Below, piece after piece: positions 1-8,142 of a stretch of 64,000 bases of DNA. The notes below the pieces were generated by a model. It saw nothing but the letters and a program-made list of their open reading frames with translations. It made no database searches and was not told the origin of the DNA. How positions within the stretch are numbered: the stretch's first letter is position 1; each line of letters opens with the position of its first letter. The stretch is from Seonamhaeicola maritimus (GTDB taxonomy: Bacteria; Bacteroidota; Bacteroidia; Flavobacteriales; Flavobacteriaceae). The position numbers were made by a program, and so were the translations under genes. Where the stretch lies: NCBI RefSeq assembly GCF_008056315.1, contig NZ_VRKQ01000018.1:189772-253771 (forward strand), given 5' to 3'.

Positions 1-2
1 CA

Positions 3-368
3 GTAAAGGCATTTCATACAGCATTCAAAATAGGACACAGAGAAACACCTAAAGCAGATTTAGGATCTGAAAAAAACACATTGCGTTACAAATTGATGCG
101 CGAGGAAAATGAAGAGTATTTAGATGCTGCAAATGATGGAGATTTAGTTGAGGTGGCAGATGCCTTAGGTGATATGCTTTACATTTTATGCGGAACTATA
201 ATAGAGCATGGTCTTCAATATAAAATTGAAGAAGTGTTTGAAGAAATTCAAAGAAGTAACATGAGTAAATTAGGAGAAGATGGAGAGCCAATTTACAGAG
301 AAGATGGTAAGGTGCTAAAAGGACCAAATTATTTTAAGCCAGATATTCAAGCCATATTAGAGAGGTAA
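3..368 (+). CDS. MazG/PRA-PH-like nucleoside triphosphate pyrophosphohydrolase (5' partial)
   Basis: The reading frame is open from base 3, so the true start lies before the window; an internal TTG at 81 is not a convincing start. The visible part is all-alpha and carries the two metal-binding helices of the MazG/HisE superfamily: an acidic REENEEY segment and a downstream EVADALGDMLYIL helix. Members hydrolyse nucleoside triphosphates, or related substrates, to monophosphate and pyrophosphate using Mg2+. The C-terminal stretch with GPNYFKPDI is common in short single-domain relatives. The substrate cannot be told from sequence. Its stop lies 9 bp from the convergent AraC-type gene. Confidence 0.75.
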   Translation, partial: VKAFHTAFKIGHRETPKADLGSEKNTLRYKLMREENEEYLDAANDGDLVEVADALGDMLYILCGTIIEHGLQYKIEEVFEEIQRSNMSKLGEDGEPIYREDGKVLKGPNYFKPDIQAILER

Positions 369-377
369 AAAGCGTAA

Positions 378-1124
378 CTAATTAGATTCATTTAAACTTT
401 CGTGTCTTAGCTTATATTTCTTTGGTGTTTCATTTAAAACAGATTTAAAGTCTTTATTAAAATGGCTCTGGTCATGGTAACCACAGGAGTAAGCAATGGT
501 GGTTAAATCTTTATCAGAATTTCTTAGCATATTACATGCTAAATGTAATCGTACTTTTTTTAAATATGCAATCGGTGATATTTGAAAGTCCTCTTTAAAA
601 TGCCTGAGTAATGAGGTTTTTGACATTAAAGCCACTTCGCATAAATCATCCAAGGATATTTTTTTATCAATATTTTGTTGCATATAATTCAATACGCTTT
701 TAAGTTTTTTATTTTTAAAAGTGTATTCTCCATGCTCAGTAAGTTTAGATGTTATTCCAATTAAACCAACAACGTTATTATCGTTATCATAAATGGGGTA
801 TTTTGAAGTTTTTAGCCAGTAGGTTTTAAAATCAATAAAAGGGACCATTTCTATTTTGTCAATTATTGGTTTGCCTTCTTTTAATACATAGAAATCATCC
901 TTCGTTATAGATTGGGCGAAATGAGCTGGTAAAAAGTCAAAATCATTCTTGCCTAAAACATCAGATTTCTCGTCAACTGCATAAATAGAAAGCATGAAAG
1001 AGTTAAGACTTATTATCTTCCCTTCTTTGTTTTTAGCAAAAAACCCTAGGTTAGTACGTTCAAACAATTTTTGCGTAAAATTTATCGAATTAATCTTTGT
1101 GTTTAGTAATTCGTCAAAATTCAT
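378..1124 (-). CDS. PAS-domain AraC-family transcriptional regulator
   Basis: The 248-residue protein has a PAS-type sensor region (about residues 20-130, including GFFAKNKEGKIISLN and the KYPIYDNDNNVVGLIGIT strand pair). An AraC/XylS double helix-turn-helix follows (about 143-240), with the second HTH marked by the typical YSCGYHDQSHFNKDFK signature. PAS domains bind small ligands, haem or flavin; the ligand here is unknown. It is divergent from the ApbE/YceI/SUMF1/Gfo-Idh operon across a 149-bp gap, so that operon is the natural candidate target. This is inference from position only. Confidence 0.85.
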   Translation of the reverse strand: MNFDELLNTKINSINFTQKLFERTNLGFFAKNKEGKIISLNSFMLSIYAVDEKSDVLGKNDFDFLPAHFAQSITKDDFYVLKEGKPIIDKIEMVPFIDFKTYWLKTSKYPIYDNDNNVVGLIGITSKLTEHGEYTFKNKKLKSVLNYMQQNIDKKISLDDLCEVALMSKTSLLRHFKEDFQISPIAYLKKVRLHLACNMLRNSDKDLTTIAYSCGYHDQSHFNKDFKSVLNETPKKYKLRHESLNESN

Positions 1125-1171
1125 GATATGGAGATTTTTTACTTTTTAATTTGGTTGAAAGTATTAGTTTT

Positions 1172-1179
1172 TAAAGGTA
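1172..1179 (-). promoter_or_regulatory. Candidate -7 element for the AraC-type gene
   Basis: On the minus strand this reads TACCTTTA, one base from TAnnTTTG, 48 bp before the ATG at 1124. No clear -33 TTG is seen. Confidence 0.35.
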
Positions 1180-1250
1180 GTAAAAATTAAATTGGTTATA
1201 TTTTACAATAAAACGATAATTTAATCATATAAAAAATGCGGGTAATAAAT

Positions 1251-1258
1251 TAACTTTG
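1251..1258 (+). promoter_or_regulatory. Bacteroidota-type -7 promoter element before apbE
   Basis: TAACTTTG is an exact match to TAnnTTTG, 15 bp before the first possible start codon. The implied 5' leader is very short. No -33 TTG is visible, which fits a promoter that needs an activator such as the divergent AraC-type protein (inference). Confidence 0.55.
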
Positions 1259-1273
1259 GAGAGTGATTAATAT

Positions 1274-2266
1274 TTGAGAATAATTAGAGTGAAAACTAAT
1301 AGTTTTTTCGGGATAATAATAGTTGTAATTGCCGTTTTTACGACATTGAATTCTTATGCGAAAAAATTTACCTATAATGAAAAAAAATTGGGTGGTGACT
1401 TCAAATTAGTTTTCTATACTACTAATAAATCTGATGCCGACAAAACCGCTAATCAAACCTATTTGTACGTAGATAAATTAAACGCTATTCTAAGTAATTA
1501 TTTACTATCAAGTGAGGTTAGTCTTCTAAACAAAAAAGGAAAATATCCTAATCCGTCAATTGAATTGATTGAAGTCTTGAATTATTCACAATTGGCGTTT
1601 AACAAAACTGACGGGTATTTTGATGTTTCTATCCAGCCTTTAATAGAATTATGGAATAAGGCCGAGGAGAAGGGTAAAATCCCATCAGATAAATACCTCA
1701 GGAGAAAAGGTGCTGAGGTAGGTTTTAATGACGTGTTAAGAAATGACAACTACTGTTTAATTCTTAAAAGTAAAAGTGAACTTGAATTAGGAGGTATAGC
1801 TAAAGGTTTTATTATTGATAAAGTTTATGAGTATTTAAAAAACATGAATTTTAATTCCTTTTTAATTGAAGCCGCTGGTGATATAAGAGTTTTTGGTAGT
1901 CCTGAAGATGAAGAATATTGGACCGTGGGAGTTTCATCTAACAATCAGCATAATTATGTGGTACAATTGAAATCTGGACAAGCTATAGCTACTTCTGGTA
2001 ATACCTACCGTTTTAGAATAATTGAGGGAAAAAAATATTCTCATTTAATTAATCCTAAGAGCTTTATGCCAGTTACACATAGTTTAAGTGCTTCTGTAAT
2101 TGCAGATAGTGCCACTACAGCAGATTATTTGGCTTCTACGTTTAATATTGTTACTGATAAAACTGAAATCACCACAATATTAAATAGGCATAATAATGTA
2201 GAAATACTAATATTTAATAATCATGGAATTTTTTTCGAAACCGAAAAGTATTTCAGAAATAAGTAA
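1274..2266 (+). CDS. apbE: FAD:protein FMN transferase, ApbE family
   Basis: ApbE enzymes attach FMN through a phosphoester bond to Thr/Ser of target flavoproteins, normally on the outer face of the inner membrane. The 330-residue product has an N-terminal hydrophobic export signal (about 13-30). It carries the family FAD-binding core GGIAKG at 173-178, followed by an EAAGDIRVFG strand and a C-terminal SHLINPKSFMPV plus ADSATTADYLAST block that resembles the Mg2+/FAD site. No ATG start exists; TTG at 1274 or GTG at 1289 are the options, and the GTG would give a cleaner signal peptide. It leads a four-gene operon. Its flavinylation target is not in the window (no NqrC/RnfG or FMN-bind domain seen). 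Confidence 0.85.
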   Translation: MRIIRVKTNSFFGIIIVVIAVFTTLNSYAKKFTYNEKKLGGDFKLVFYTTNKSDADKTANQTYLYVDKLNAILSNYLLSSEVSLLNKKGKYPNPSIELIEVLNYSQLAFNKTDGYFDVSIQPLIELWNKAEEKGKIPSDKYLRRKGAEVGFNDVLRNDNYCLILKSKSELELGGIAKGFIIDKVYEYLKNMNFNSFLIEAAGDIRVFGSPEDEEYWTVGVSSNNQHNYVVQLKSGQAIATSGNTYRFRIIEGKKYSHLINPKSFMPVTHSLSASVIADSATTADYLASTFNIVTDKTEITTILNRHNNVEILIFNNHGIFFETEKYFRNK

Positions 2267-2280
2267 CTAATAATTTAAAA

Positions 2281-2871
2281 ATGAATACAAGAATATTTAA
2301 GCTACTTGTCTTACTACTCTCAATTAATTTTGGAATGCAGTCTCAAACAGAATATAAACTTTCTGAAAATGCTGAAATGAAGATAGATGGTTCTTCTACG
2401 GTTAGTGATTGGGCTGTTGAAGTTCAAGAGGCAACAGGTAGTTTTACATTGGTTAATGAAGTTAAAATGGAGGTTGGAGCTTCATTATATTCAACTTTGG
2501 AATTTAGTTTTCCTGTTGAAAAAATGGAAAGTGGTCGTGGACCAATAATGAATTCAAAAATAAAAAAGGCATTGTTAAGTGAAGCTAATCCTTCCGTAAC
2601 ATATACATCAACAGAGAATAAAATTATATCTGTGGACGGCAATAATTTTATTTTGGAATCAAAAGGAATCATTTCAGCAGCTGGAGTAGAAAAACCGTTT
2701 GAGGTTAGTTTTGACTGTATTTTTGATGCCGAAATGAATACTATTTCTTTTGAAGGAAATAAAGATCTTACACTGTCAATGTTTGATATTGTAAAACCGA
2801 CGGCTTTTTTTGGAAAGCTCCAAACAAAAGATGAGTTGAATGTAAAATTCAAGGTGAGTTTTACTAAATAA
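2281..2871 (+). CDS. Secreted YceI-like protein
   Basis: The 196-residue protein has a Sec signal peptide ending near GMQSQTEYKL. The rest resembles the YceI lipocalin-like beta-barrel, with an early DGSSTVSDWAVE segment, a middle SSTLEFSFPVEKM/IMNSKIKKAL block and a GVEKPFEVSFD block. The family binds polyisoprenoid or other amphiphilic ligands in the periplasm. It sits 14 bp after apbE and 17 bp before the SUMF1-fold gene, so it is part of the same operon. It is only distantly similar to the YceI lipoprotein at 12681. The ligand is unknown. Confidence 0.75.
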   Translation: MNTRIFKLLVLLLSINFGMQSQTEYKLSENAEMKIDGSSTVSDWAVEVQEATGSFTLVNEVKMEVGASLYSTLEFSFPVEKMESGRGPIMNSKIKKALLSEANPSVTYTSTENKIISVDGNNFILESKGIISAAGVEKPFEVSFDCIFDAEMNTISFEGNKDLTLSMFDIVKPTAFFGKLQTKDELNVKFKVSFTK

Positions 2872-2888
2872 TTTTAATTACCTATTTA

Positions 2889-3848
2889 ATGAAAATTTTA
2901 AAAATTTTAATTGTTGCAATAGCTCTTTTTTCAATAAAAGGAATTGCTCAAACAGATTTTGAAGCCTATACACAAGAAATTGAAGGAACCGATGTTTCTT
3001 TTAAAATGGTTCCAATTGAGGGCGGTACACTTATGCTTGGAGCTTCAGCAAAAGATAAGAAAAAGGAAGCAGATGAATTACCCCAAAAGCAAGTAGAAAT
3101 TAGTTCTTTTTGGATGGGAGTTTATGAAGTAACCCATAAAGAATTTTTATTGTTTACGGATGCAACAAGAGATTTGTTGGCTGATGGTAAACCTAACCCT
3201 GTAGTGATATCAAGACCATCGAGTCCTTATGAAGATCCTTCAAAGGGATTAGGAGACGAAGATATGAAACCAACTGTTGGATTGACACAATACAACGCCT
3301 TGTCTTATTGTCGTTGGTTGTATAAAAGAACAGGTGTTTTTTACAGAATCCCTACAGAAGCAGAATGGGAATTTGCTGCAAAAGCGGGTACAGATACACC
3401 TTATTTTTTTGGAAAAAAGAAGAAAGATTTAGATGAATATGCTTGGTTTTCGGAAAACGCAAATAATCAACTACATGTAGTTGGAATGAAAAAACCAAAC
3501 CCGAATGGGCTTTATGATATCTATGGAAATGTGTCTGAATGGTGTTTAGATCAGTATTATGCAGATTTCTATACTTCAATTAAAGATGGTGAAAAGGACC
3601 CTAGAGGTTTTCCTGATGCTTTGTATCCAAGATCAGTTCGCGGAGGGTCTTTTATAGATGATGCTGCTGGATGTAGAAGTAGTAATAGAATTACCTCTAC
3701 AGATGATTGGAAGGCTAGAGACCCACAATTACCAAAAAGCTTCTGGTGGAATACAGATTCTGAATTTGTCGGTTTCAGATTAGTAAGACCTTTAAAACAA
3801 CCAAGTAAAGAAGAGGCGGAAATGTTCTTCTCTTCCATGTTAGAATAA
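2889..3848 (+). CDS. SUMF1/FGE-fold secreted protein, probably not a formylglycine-generating enzyme
   Basis: The 319-residue product has a signal peptide (cleavage near IKGIAQ) followed by a full formylglycine-generating-enzyme fold: the start block MVPIEGGTLMLG, then GVYEVTHKEFLLF, the core RIPTEAEWEFAAKAG, GNVSEWCLD and RGGSF, ending in GFRLVRP. In true FGE two copper-binding Cys sit in the segment after GGS(Y/F). Here that segment is GGSFIDDAAGC, so the first Cys position is Asp and only the second survives. The copper site is therefore probably incomplete. A structural or ligand-binding role, as proposed for other Bacteroidota SUMF1-fold proteins such as the gliding lipoproteins, is more likely. 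It lies 30 bp before the Gfo/Idh gene. Confidence 0.85.
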   Translation: MKILKILIVAIALFSIKGIAQTDFEAYTQEIEGTDVSFKMVPIEGGTLMLGASAKDKKKEADELPQKQVEISSFWMGVYEVTHKEFLLFTDATRDLLADGKPNPVVISRPSSPYEDPSKGLGDEDMKPTVGLTQYNALSYCRWLYKRTGVFYRIPTEAEWEFAAKAGTDTPYFFGKKKKDLDEYAWFSENANNQLHVVGMKKPNPNGLYDIYGNVSEWCLDQYYADFYTSIKDGEKDPRGFPDALYPRSVRGGSFIDDAAGCRSSNRITSTDDWKARDPQLPKSFWWNTDSEFVGFRLVRPLKQPSKEEAEMFFSSMLE

Positions 3849-3878
3849 CAACAAACTGAATAAAACATAAATATTATT

Positions 3879-5213
3879 ATGGAACGAAGAGATTTTATAA
3901 AAAACTCAGCCCTAGTTGGGGCAGGATTATTAACATCAACCGGTGTAATGGCAAGTGGTATTGGATTCAATAGTGGATCTGACGATGCTCTTAAAATTGC
4001 TTACATTGGTTGTGGAGGACGAGGAGCAAGAGCAGTAAAGGCGGCTTTAGATTTAGACATTCCAACAGAACTAGTTTCTATGTGCGATTTGTTTAAAGAT
4101 ATTATTGATAGAAAGGAAAAAGTATTATTAGATGCGGTAAAAGATAAAACTAGAATTAAAGTTACCGAAGAAACAAAGTTTACTGGATTTCAAGGGTATA
4201 AAGATGCTATTGCATTAGCCGATGTAGTTTTTATTACAACACCAGCTGCCTTTAAACCTAAAATTTTAGAGGAGTGTATAAATCAGGGTAAACACGTATT
4301 TATGGAAAAACCAGTATGTGTAGATTCCGTAGGCTTTCAACAAGTTATGGCCGCAGCAGCATTAGCAAAACAAAAGAAACTATTCGTTGCTGGTGGACTT
4401 CAAAGAAGATATTCAACCGGATATCAAGCTGTAGTTAATGAACTTCACAATGGTGCTATTGGAGATATATTATCTGCTGAGTGTTACTGGATGGGTGGAC
4501 CAATTGGGGATTTATCCAGACCGCGAAAAGATCACTGGACGGAAATGGAATTCCAAAACAGACATTGGAGATCTTTTTCTTGGGTAAGTGGTGGAAATGT
4601 TGAAGAATACCATGTTCATAATATTGATATTGTTAACTGGGTATTACAAGAAGCGCATCCGCAATCTGTATTGGCTATGGGAGGAAAATCTCCAGGTAAA
4701 GATTTCTCAGGATCGTTAGGAGGTTTTGATAGTTTAACCTCTAATTTTAAATACAAAAACGGCGTTTCTGTGCATAGTTACAGTAGAAACATTCCAAATT
4801 GTAAAAACAAAAATGGAGAATGGTTTTATGGTACAAAAGGTAAATGTGTAATTTCAGGTAGTGCCAAAATTTATAACCATAAGGGAAAAGAGATTTTCTC
4901 AGCAAGTAGCGAAGAACATGGTAAATTCCATGGAGCTCATGATAAAGTACAAAAAGTATTAATGGAAAGTATTTATCATGGTAAAGAATACTTTAATGAT
5001 GGATTTTACGCTGCTCAATCATCAATGACTGGTGCCTTCGGAAGAATGTCCGGGTGGTCTGGTAAAGAAATGAAATGGGACAAGGCAATAGAATCTCAAG
5101 TAGCGTTGTTTAATTATACAGACGATACAAATATGAGTTCCACACCACCTATTTTACCTGATGCCTTAGGTAATTATCCGGTACCTACTCCTGGGAAAAC
5201 AATAGTATTGTAA
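3879..5213 (+). CDS. Tat-exported Gfo/Idh/MocA-family oxidoreductase
   Basis: The 444-residue protein starts with a twin-arginine signal (ERRDFIK, then a hydrophobic stretch to about residue 26). It continues with a Rossmann dinucleotide fold (IAYIGCGGRGARAV) and the family's EKP motif (HVFMEKPVCVD). Gfo/Idh enzymes bind NAD(P) tightly and oxidise or isomerise sugars and related polyols. Tat export of the folded, cofactor-loaded protein is typical of the Bacteroidota and Planctomycetes branch. It is the last gene of the ApbE operon and ends at a strong terminator. The substrate is unknown. Confidence 0.88.
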   Translation: MERRDFIKNSALVGAGLLTSTGVMASGIGFNSGSDDALKIAYIGCGGRGARAVKAALDLDIPTELVSMCDLFKDIIDRKEKVLLDAVKDKTRIKVTEETKFTGFQGYKDAIALADVVFITTPAAFKPKILEECINQGKHVFMEKPVCVDSVGFQQVMAAAALAKQKKLFVAGGLQRRYSTGYQAVVNELHNGAIGDILSAECYWMGGPIGDLSRPRKDHWTEMEFQNRHWRSFSWVSGGNVEEYHVHNIDIVNWVLQEAHPQSVLAMGGKSPGKDFSGSLGGFDSLTSNFKYKNGVSVHSYSRNIPNCKNKNGEWFYGTKGKCVISGSAKIYNHKGKEIFSASSEEHGKFHGAHDKVQKVLMESIYHGKEYFNDGFYAAQSSMTGAFGRMSGWSGKEMKWDKAIESQVALFNYTDDTNMSSTPPILPDALGNYPVPTPGKTIVL

Positions 5214-5230
5214 ATAAAGTACGTTAATTA

Positions 5231-5263
5231 AAAAAGGCTGTCAAATTAAAGGCAGCCTTTTTT
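5231..5263. terminator. Bidirectional intrinsic terminator between the Gfo/Idh gene and ilvE
   Basis: A 10-bp stem AAAAAGGCTG/CAGCCTTTTT with a 12-nt loop gives U-runs on both strands. It is placed between two convergent genes. Confidence 0.88.
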
Positions 5264-5283
5264 GTTTCTGTTTATTTCTTTTA

Positions 5284-6351
5284 TTATTCAACCTTAAAAC
5301 GCCACCCAAATGGGTCTTCAGATTTATTAGTTTGAATATCTGTAATACGCTTTTTAAAGTAGCTGGCATAGGTGTCGTCAAACTTAGGTAAATCATAATC
5401 TACACCGTTGTATCCAAAACCTGAAATCGGTGAAACAACTGCCGCAGTTCCTGCTCCAAACATCTCTTTAAGTGTTCCGTTTTCTGCTGCTTCAACCACT
5501 TCTTTAACTGAAAGCTTTCTAACTTCAACAGGGATATTTTGAGACTCTGCTATTTCAATAATACTCTTACGTGTAATACCGTCAAGAATTCTATCACTAG
5601 TAGGTCCTGTAATTAAGGTGTCATTTATACGAACAAAAATGTTCATAGCACCGGCTTCCTCAATATACTCATGATTGTTGTCATCAGTCCAGATAACTTG
5701 TTGGTAGCCTTTTTTAACTGCTAATTGAGTAGGGTAGAACTGGCCGGCATAATTACCGCCAGCTTTTGCAAAACCAACACCACCATTTGCTGAACGAGAA
5801 TAGGTCTGTTCAATTAATACCTTTACGTCACCAGAAAAATAAGATCCAGAAGGTGCTGTGCAAATTATAAATTTGTACTCATCTGCAGGAGATGCGTGAA
5901 ATCCTTCTCCTGAAGCAAATACAAAAGGACGGATATATAATGAACTTCCGTCGTTTGTCGGAATCCAATCTTTATCTAGTTCTAACAACGCTTTTAATCC
6001 TTCCATGAAATAATCTTCAGGTAGTTCAGGAATTGCTAAACGTTTAGATGAAATGTTTAATCGTTTCCAATTGTCTAACGGACGGAATAACCAGACTTTA
6101 TCATTAATGTCTTTGTATGCTTTCATACCTTCAAAAACAGACTGCCCATAGTGGAAAATCTTAGCAGAAGGATCTAATGTAATAGGCTGGTAAGGCATGA
6201 TTTTAGGTGCTTCCCATTTCCCGTTTTTATAGTCGCATACTAGCATATGGTCTGAAAATACACTTCCAAACTTCAAATTATCAAAGTCAACTTCATTTAT
6301 TTTTGAAGACTCCGTTTTTACAATCTCAATGTTATTGATTATTGCACTCAT
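5284..6351 (-). CDS. ilvE: Branched-chain amino acid aminotransferase
   Basis: This PLP enzyme carries out the last step of Val, Leu and Ile synthesis and the first step of their breakdown, with 2-oxoglutarate/glutamate as partner. The 355-residue length and motifs fit fold-type IV BCAT: FHYGQSVFEGMKAY near the start, a cofactor-lysine region in VGFAKAGGNYAGQF, the DDNNHEYIEEAGAMNIF block and the GITRKSIIEIA block. It is a single gene, convergent with the upstream operon and divergent from the DUF4920 gene. An exact -7 element precedes it. Confidence 0.93.
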   Translation of the reverse strand: MSAIINNIEIVKTESSKINEVDFDNLKFGSVFSDHMLVCDYKNGKWEAPKIMPYQPITLDPSAKIFHYGQSVFEGMKAYKDINDKVWLFRPLDNWKRLNISSKRLAIPELPEDYFMEGLKALLELDKDWIPTNDGSSLYIRPFVFASGEGFHASPADEYKFIICTAPSGSYFSGDVKVLIEQTYSRSANGGVGFAKAGGNYAGQFYPTQLAVKKGYQQVIWTDDNNHEYIEEAGAMNIFVRINDTLITGPTSDRILDGITRKSIIEIAESQNIPVEVRKLSVKEVVEAAENGTLKEMFGAGTAAVVSPISGFGYNGVDYDLPKFDDTYASYFKKRITDIQTNKSEDPFGWRFKVE

Positions 6352-6371
6352 AATCTAGTTGTTTTACTGGA

Positions 6372-6379
6372 CAAAGTTA
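6372..6379 (-). promoter_or_regulatory. -7 promoter element of ilvE
   Basis: The minus strand reads TAACTTTG, an exact TAnnTTTG match, 20 bp before the ATG. Confidence 0.6.
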
Positions 6380-6401
6380 AAATAAAAAGGTTAAAAAAAG
6401 G

Positions 6402-6409
6402 TATCTTTG
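6402..6409 (+). promoter_or_regulatory. -7 promoter element of the DUF4920 operon
   Basis: TATCTTTG is an exact TAnnTTTG match, 32 bp before the ATG of the DUF4920 gene, back to back with the ilvE element. Confidence 0.6.
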
Positions 6410-6441
6410 TATAAATCATTTAAAATTCAAATTTTCATATT

Positions 6442-6933
6442 ATGAAACCAATAATCGTGTTAATTTTTTGCACTTTAGTGTTAAGTTCTTGTAAGAATAA
6501 AGTTGAAGAAACTAAGAAAGAAATTGCTAAAATAGAATATACTTCATTTGGAGATAAAATTGAAGCTGAAGGAGCTAAATCTGCAACTGAAGTTGTAGAG
6601 TTATATAAAGATTTAAAAGTTGGTGATACGGTTGATGCAAAGTTTGAAGCTAAAATAAATAGTGTTTGCCAGAAAAAAGGTTGTTGGATGCGTTTAGATT
6701 TAGAGAATGATAGTGAGTCTTTTGTGCGTTTTAAAGATTATGGTTTTTTTATGCCATTAAATGCTGAAGGTGAAGTTATTGTGAATGGTAAGGCATTTGT
6801 GAGTGAAGTTTCTGTTGAAGAATTGCGCCATTATGCCGAAGATGCCGGAAAATCTGAAGAAGAAATAGCTGCTATTGTAGAGCCTAAAAGAACACTTTCT
6901 TTTGAAGCTGATGGTGTTTTATTAAAGCAATAA
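6442..6933 (+). CDS. DUF4920-type lipoprotein
   Basis: The 163-residue protein has a lipoprotein signal with lipobox LSSC (Cys 16). The mature part is an OB-like beta domain of the DUF4920 kind, with the characteristic VCQKKGCWMRLDL segment, whose two Cys are three residues from a Trp, and FVRFKDYGFFMP. The Cys pair may bind metal or form a disulfide; the function is unknown for the family. It is followed after a single base by a haem-motif lipoprotein, so the two probably work together on the outer face of a membrane. Confidence 0.75.
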   Translation: MKPIIVLIFCTLVLSSCKNKVEETKKEIAKIEYTSFGDKIEAEGAKSATEVVELYKDLKVGDTVDAKFEAKINSVCQKKGCWMRLDLENDSESFVRFKDYGFFMPLNAEGEVIVNGKAFVSEVSVEELRHYAEDAGKSEEEIAAIVEPKRTLSFEADGVLLKQ

Positions 6934-6934
6934 A

Positions 6935-7357
6935 ATGAAAGTAGTTGTAAGTTGTTTAATATTGCTTTTTGTTTTTGGGTGTAAAGACAACGAAGAGAAG
7001 CCAAAAGAAAAAAAGGAATTGATTATGGTTAAGCCATCTGAAATGGCTAACCTTATGAACGAAATGTATGCTTATAACCTAAGTCTTAAGCAGCAAGTTA
7101 GAGATGGAAAAATACTTAATGAGTTTCCTGAAATTTTTTTAAATATTCATAGCGCAATACTTACAGATCCTTCGGACAGAGATTCTTTGTTTGAGGTTAA
7201 CTCTAAGCTGTTTATTAAAACTCAAAAGGCTTTATTTAAAAGTAATACTGATAATATATTAGTCAATTATAATAATGTTGTCAATTCGTGCATATCTTGT
7301 CATGAGGTGACGTGTATGGGACCAATTCCCAGAATTAAGAAGCTTTATATTAAGTAG
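6935..7357 (+). CDS. Small lipoprotein with a C-terminal haem c motif (class II cytochrome-like)
   Basis: The 140-residue product has a lipobox ending at Cys 16 (VFGC). The mature part is mostly helical, with a single haem-attachment motif C119-I-S-C122-H123 very near the C-terminus, then C127 and M128. Haem near the end of a short helical protein is the layout of class II cytochromes (c'/c556). This is inference from layout, not from a recognised profile. The gene overlaps mnmD by one base (TAGTG). Confidence 0.6.
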   Translation: MKVVVSCLILLFVFGCKDNEEKPKEKKELIMVKPSEMANLMNEMYAYNLSLKQQVRDGKILNEFPEIFLNIHSAILTDPSDRDSLFEVNSKLFIKTQKALFKSNTDNILVNYNNVVNSCISCHEVTCMGPIPRIKKLYIK

Positions 7358-8058
7358 TGAAACGAGAAATTATCACTACTGCAGATGGTTCTAAAACTAT
7401 TCATATTCCTGAATGGAACGAACAATACCATTCAAAACACGGAGCAATTCAAGAGGCTTATCATGTATTTATAAAACATGGCTTACATTACTATGGTCAA
7501 TCTAATACAGAAACTGTTCATATTGAAGAACCTCTTAATTCATTATCAATTCTTGAAATAGGTTTTGGTACTGGACTAAATGCCTTAATTACTTTGTTGG
7601 AATCTGAAAAGCTTAAAACAAAAGTAGATTATGTAGGTGTGGAAGCATACCCTATTTCTCAAGAAGAGGTGAGTGGACTCAATTATGCTTCGGAATTAAA
7701 TTCAGATCGATTGATTTTTGATAAACTACATGAAGTGTCATGGGAAGAAAAACATCAAATTTCAGATCAGTTTTCTTTAAAAAAACAGAAGAAGTTCTTT
7801 GATGAAATAAAAGAGAAAGAAGTTTATAACATTATTTATTTTGATGCTTTTGGTGCTCGTGTTCAACCTGAGTTATGGACAGAGTATATCTTCAAAAAAA
7901 TGTATGACGCCTTAAAAGAAAATGGTGTTTTAGTAACATATTCCGCAAAAGGGAGCGTGCGTAGAGCAATGCAGTCTGTTGGCTTTACAGTTGAAAAACT
8001 TCCTGGTCCTCCAGGGAAAAGAGAAATGCTTAGAGCTGCAAAGTGGCGGTCAGATTGA
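7357..8058 (+). CDS. mnmD: tRNA (mnm5s2U34)-methyltransferase MnmD
   Basis: MnmD methylates nm5s2U34 to mnm5s2U34 in tRNA using S-adenosylmethionine. It is the stand-alone counterpart of the methyltransferase half of MnmC. The 233 residues show the SAM-binding LEIGFGTGLNALITL, the catalytic-side NIIYFDAFGARVQPELW block and the terminal KLPGPPGKREMLRA signature of the family (DUF752). The start is GTG overlapping the upstream stop. No MnmC-type oxidase domain is fused, as is usual outside Gammaproteobacteria. Confidence 0.88.
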   Translation: MKREIITTADGSKTIHIPEWNEQYHSKHGAIQEAYHVFIKHGLHYYGQSNTETVHIEEPLNSLSILEIGFGTGLNALITLLESEKLKTKVDYVGVEAYPISQEEVSGLNYASELNSDRLIFDKLHEVSWEEKHQISDQFSLKKQKKFFDEIKEKEVYNIIYFDAFGARVQPELWTEYIFKKMYDALKENGVLVTYSAKGSVRRAMQSVGFTVEKLPGPPGKREMLRAAKWRSD

Positions 8059-8130
8059 CATTTGTCAATCATGAATTTTATTAATTGTTAAACCTTACCT
8101 AAATATAAGGGTAATGGTGACTTCATTTTG

Positions 8131-8138
8131 TAACTTTA
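8131..8138 (+). promoter_or_regulatory. Candidate -7 element of the epimerase gene
   Basis: TAACTTTA, one base from consensus, ends 4 bp before the ATG at 8143, so the transcript would be nearly leaderless. Confidence 0.4.
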
Positions 8139-8142
8139 GGGT

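Noticed and set aside
2424-2852. 142-codon frame antisense to the YceI-like gene
   Set aside because: It lies wholly inside a clear coding gene on the other strand and has no family features.
3569-3970. 133-codon frame antisense to the SUMF1-fold and Gfo/Idh genes
   Set aside because: It is a shadow of two well-supported genes and has a low-complexity, implausible protein.
8054-8069. Palindrome with TTGACA/TGTCAA arms resembling the FNR-type box
   Set aside because: It overlaps the mnmD stop codon and has no TAnnTTTG at the 29.5-bp spacing on either strand; the nearest promoter is about 70 bp away. It may be a chance site or part of the mnmD 3' end.
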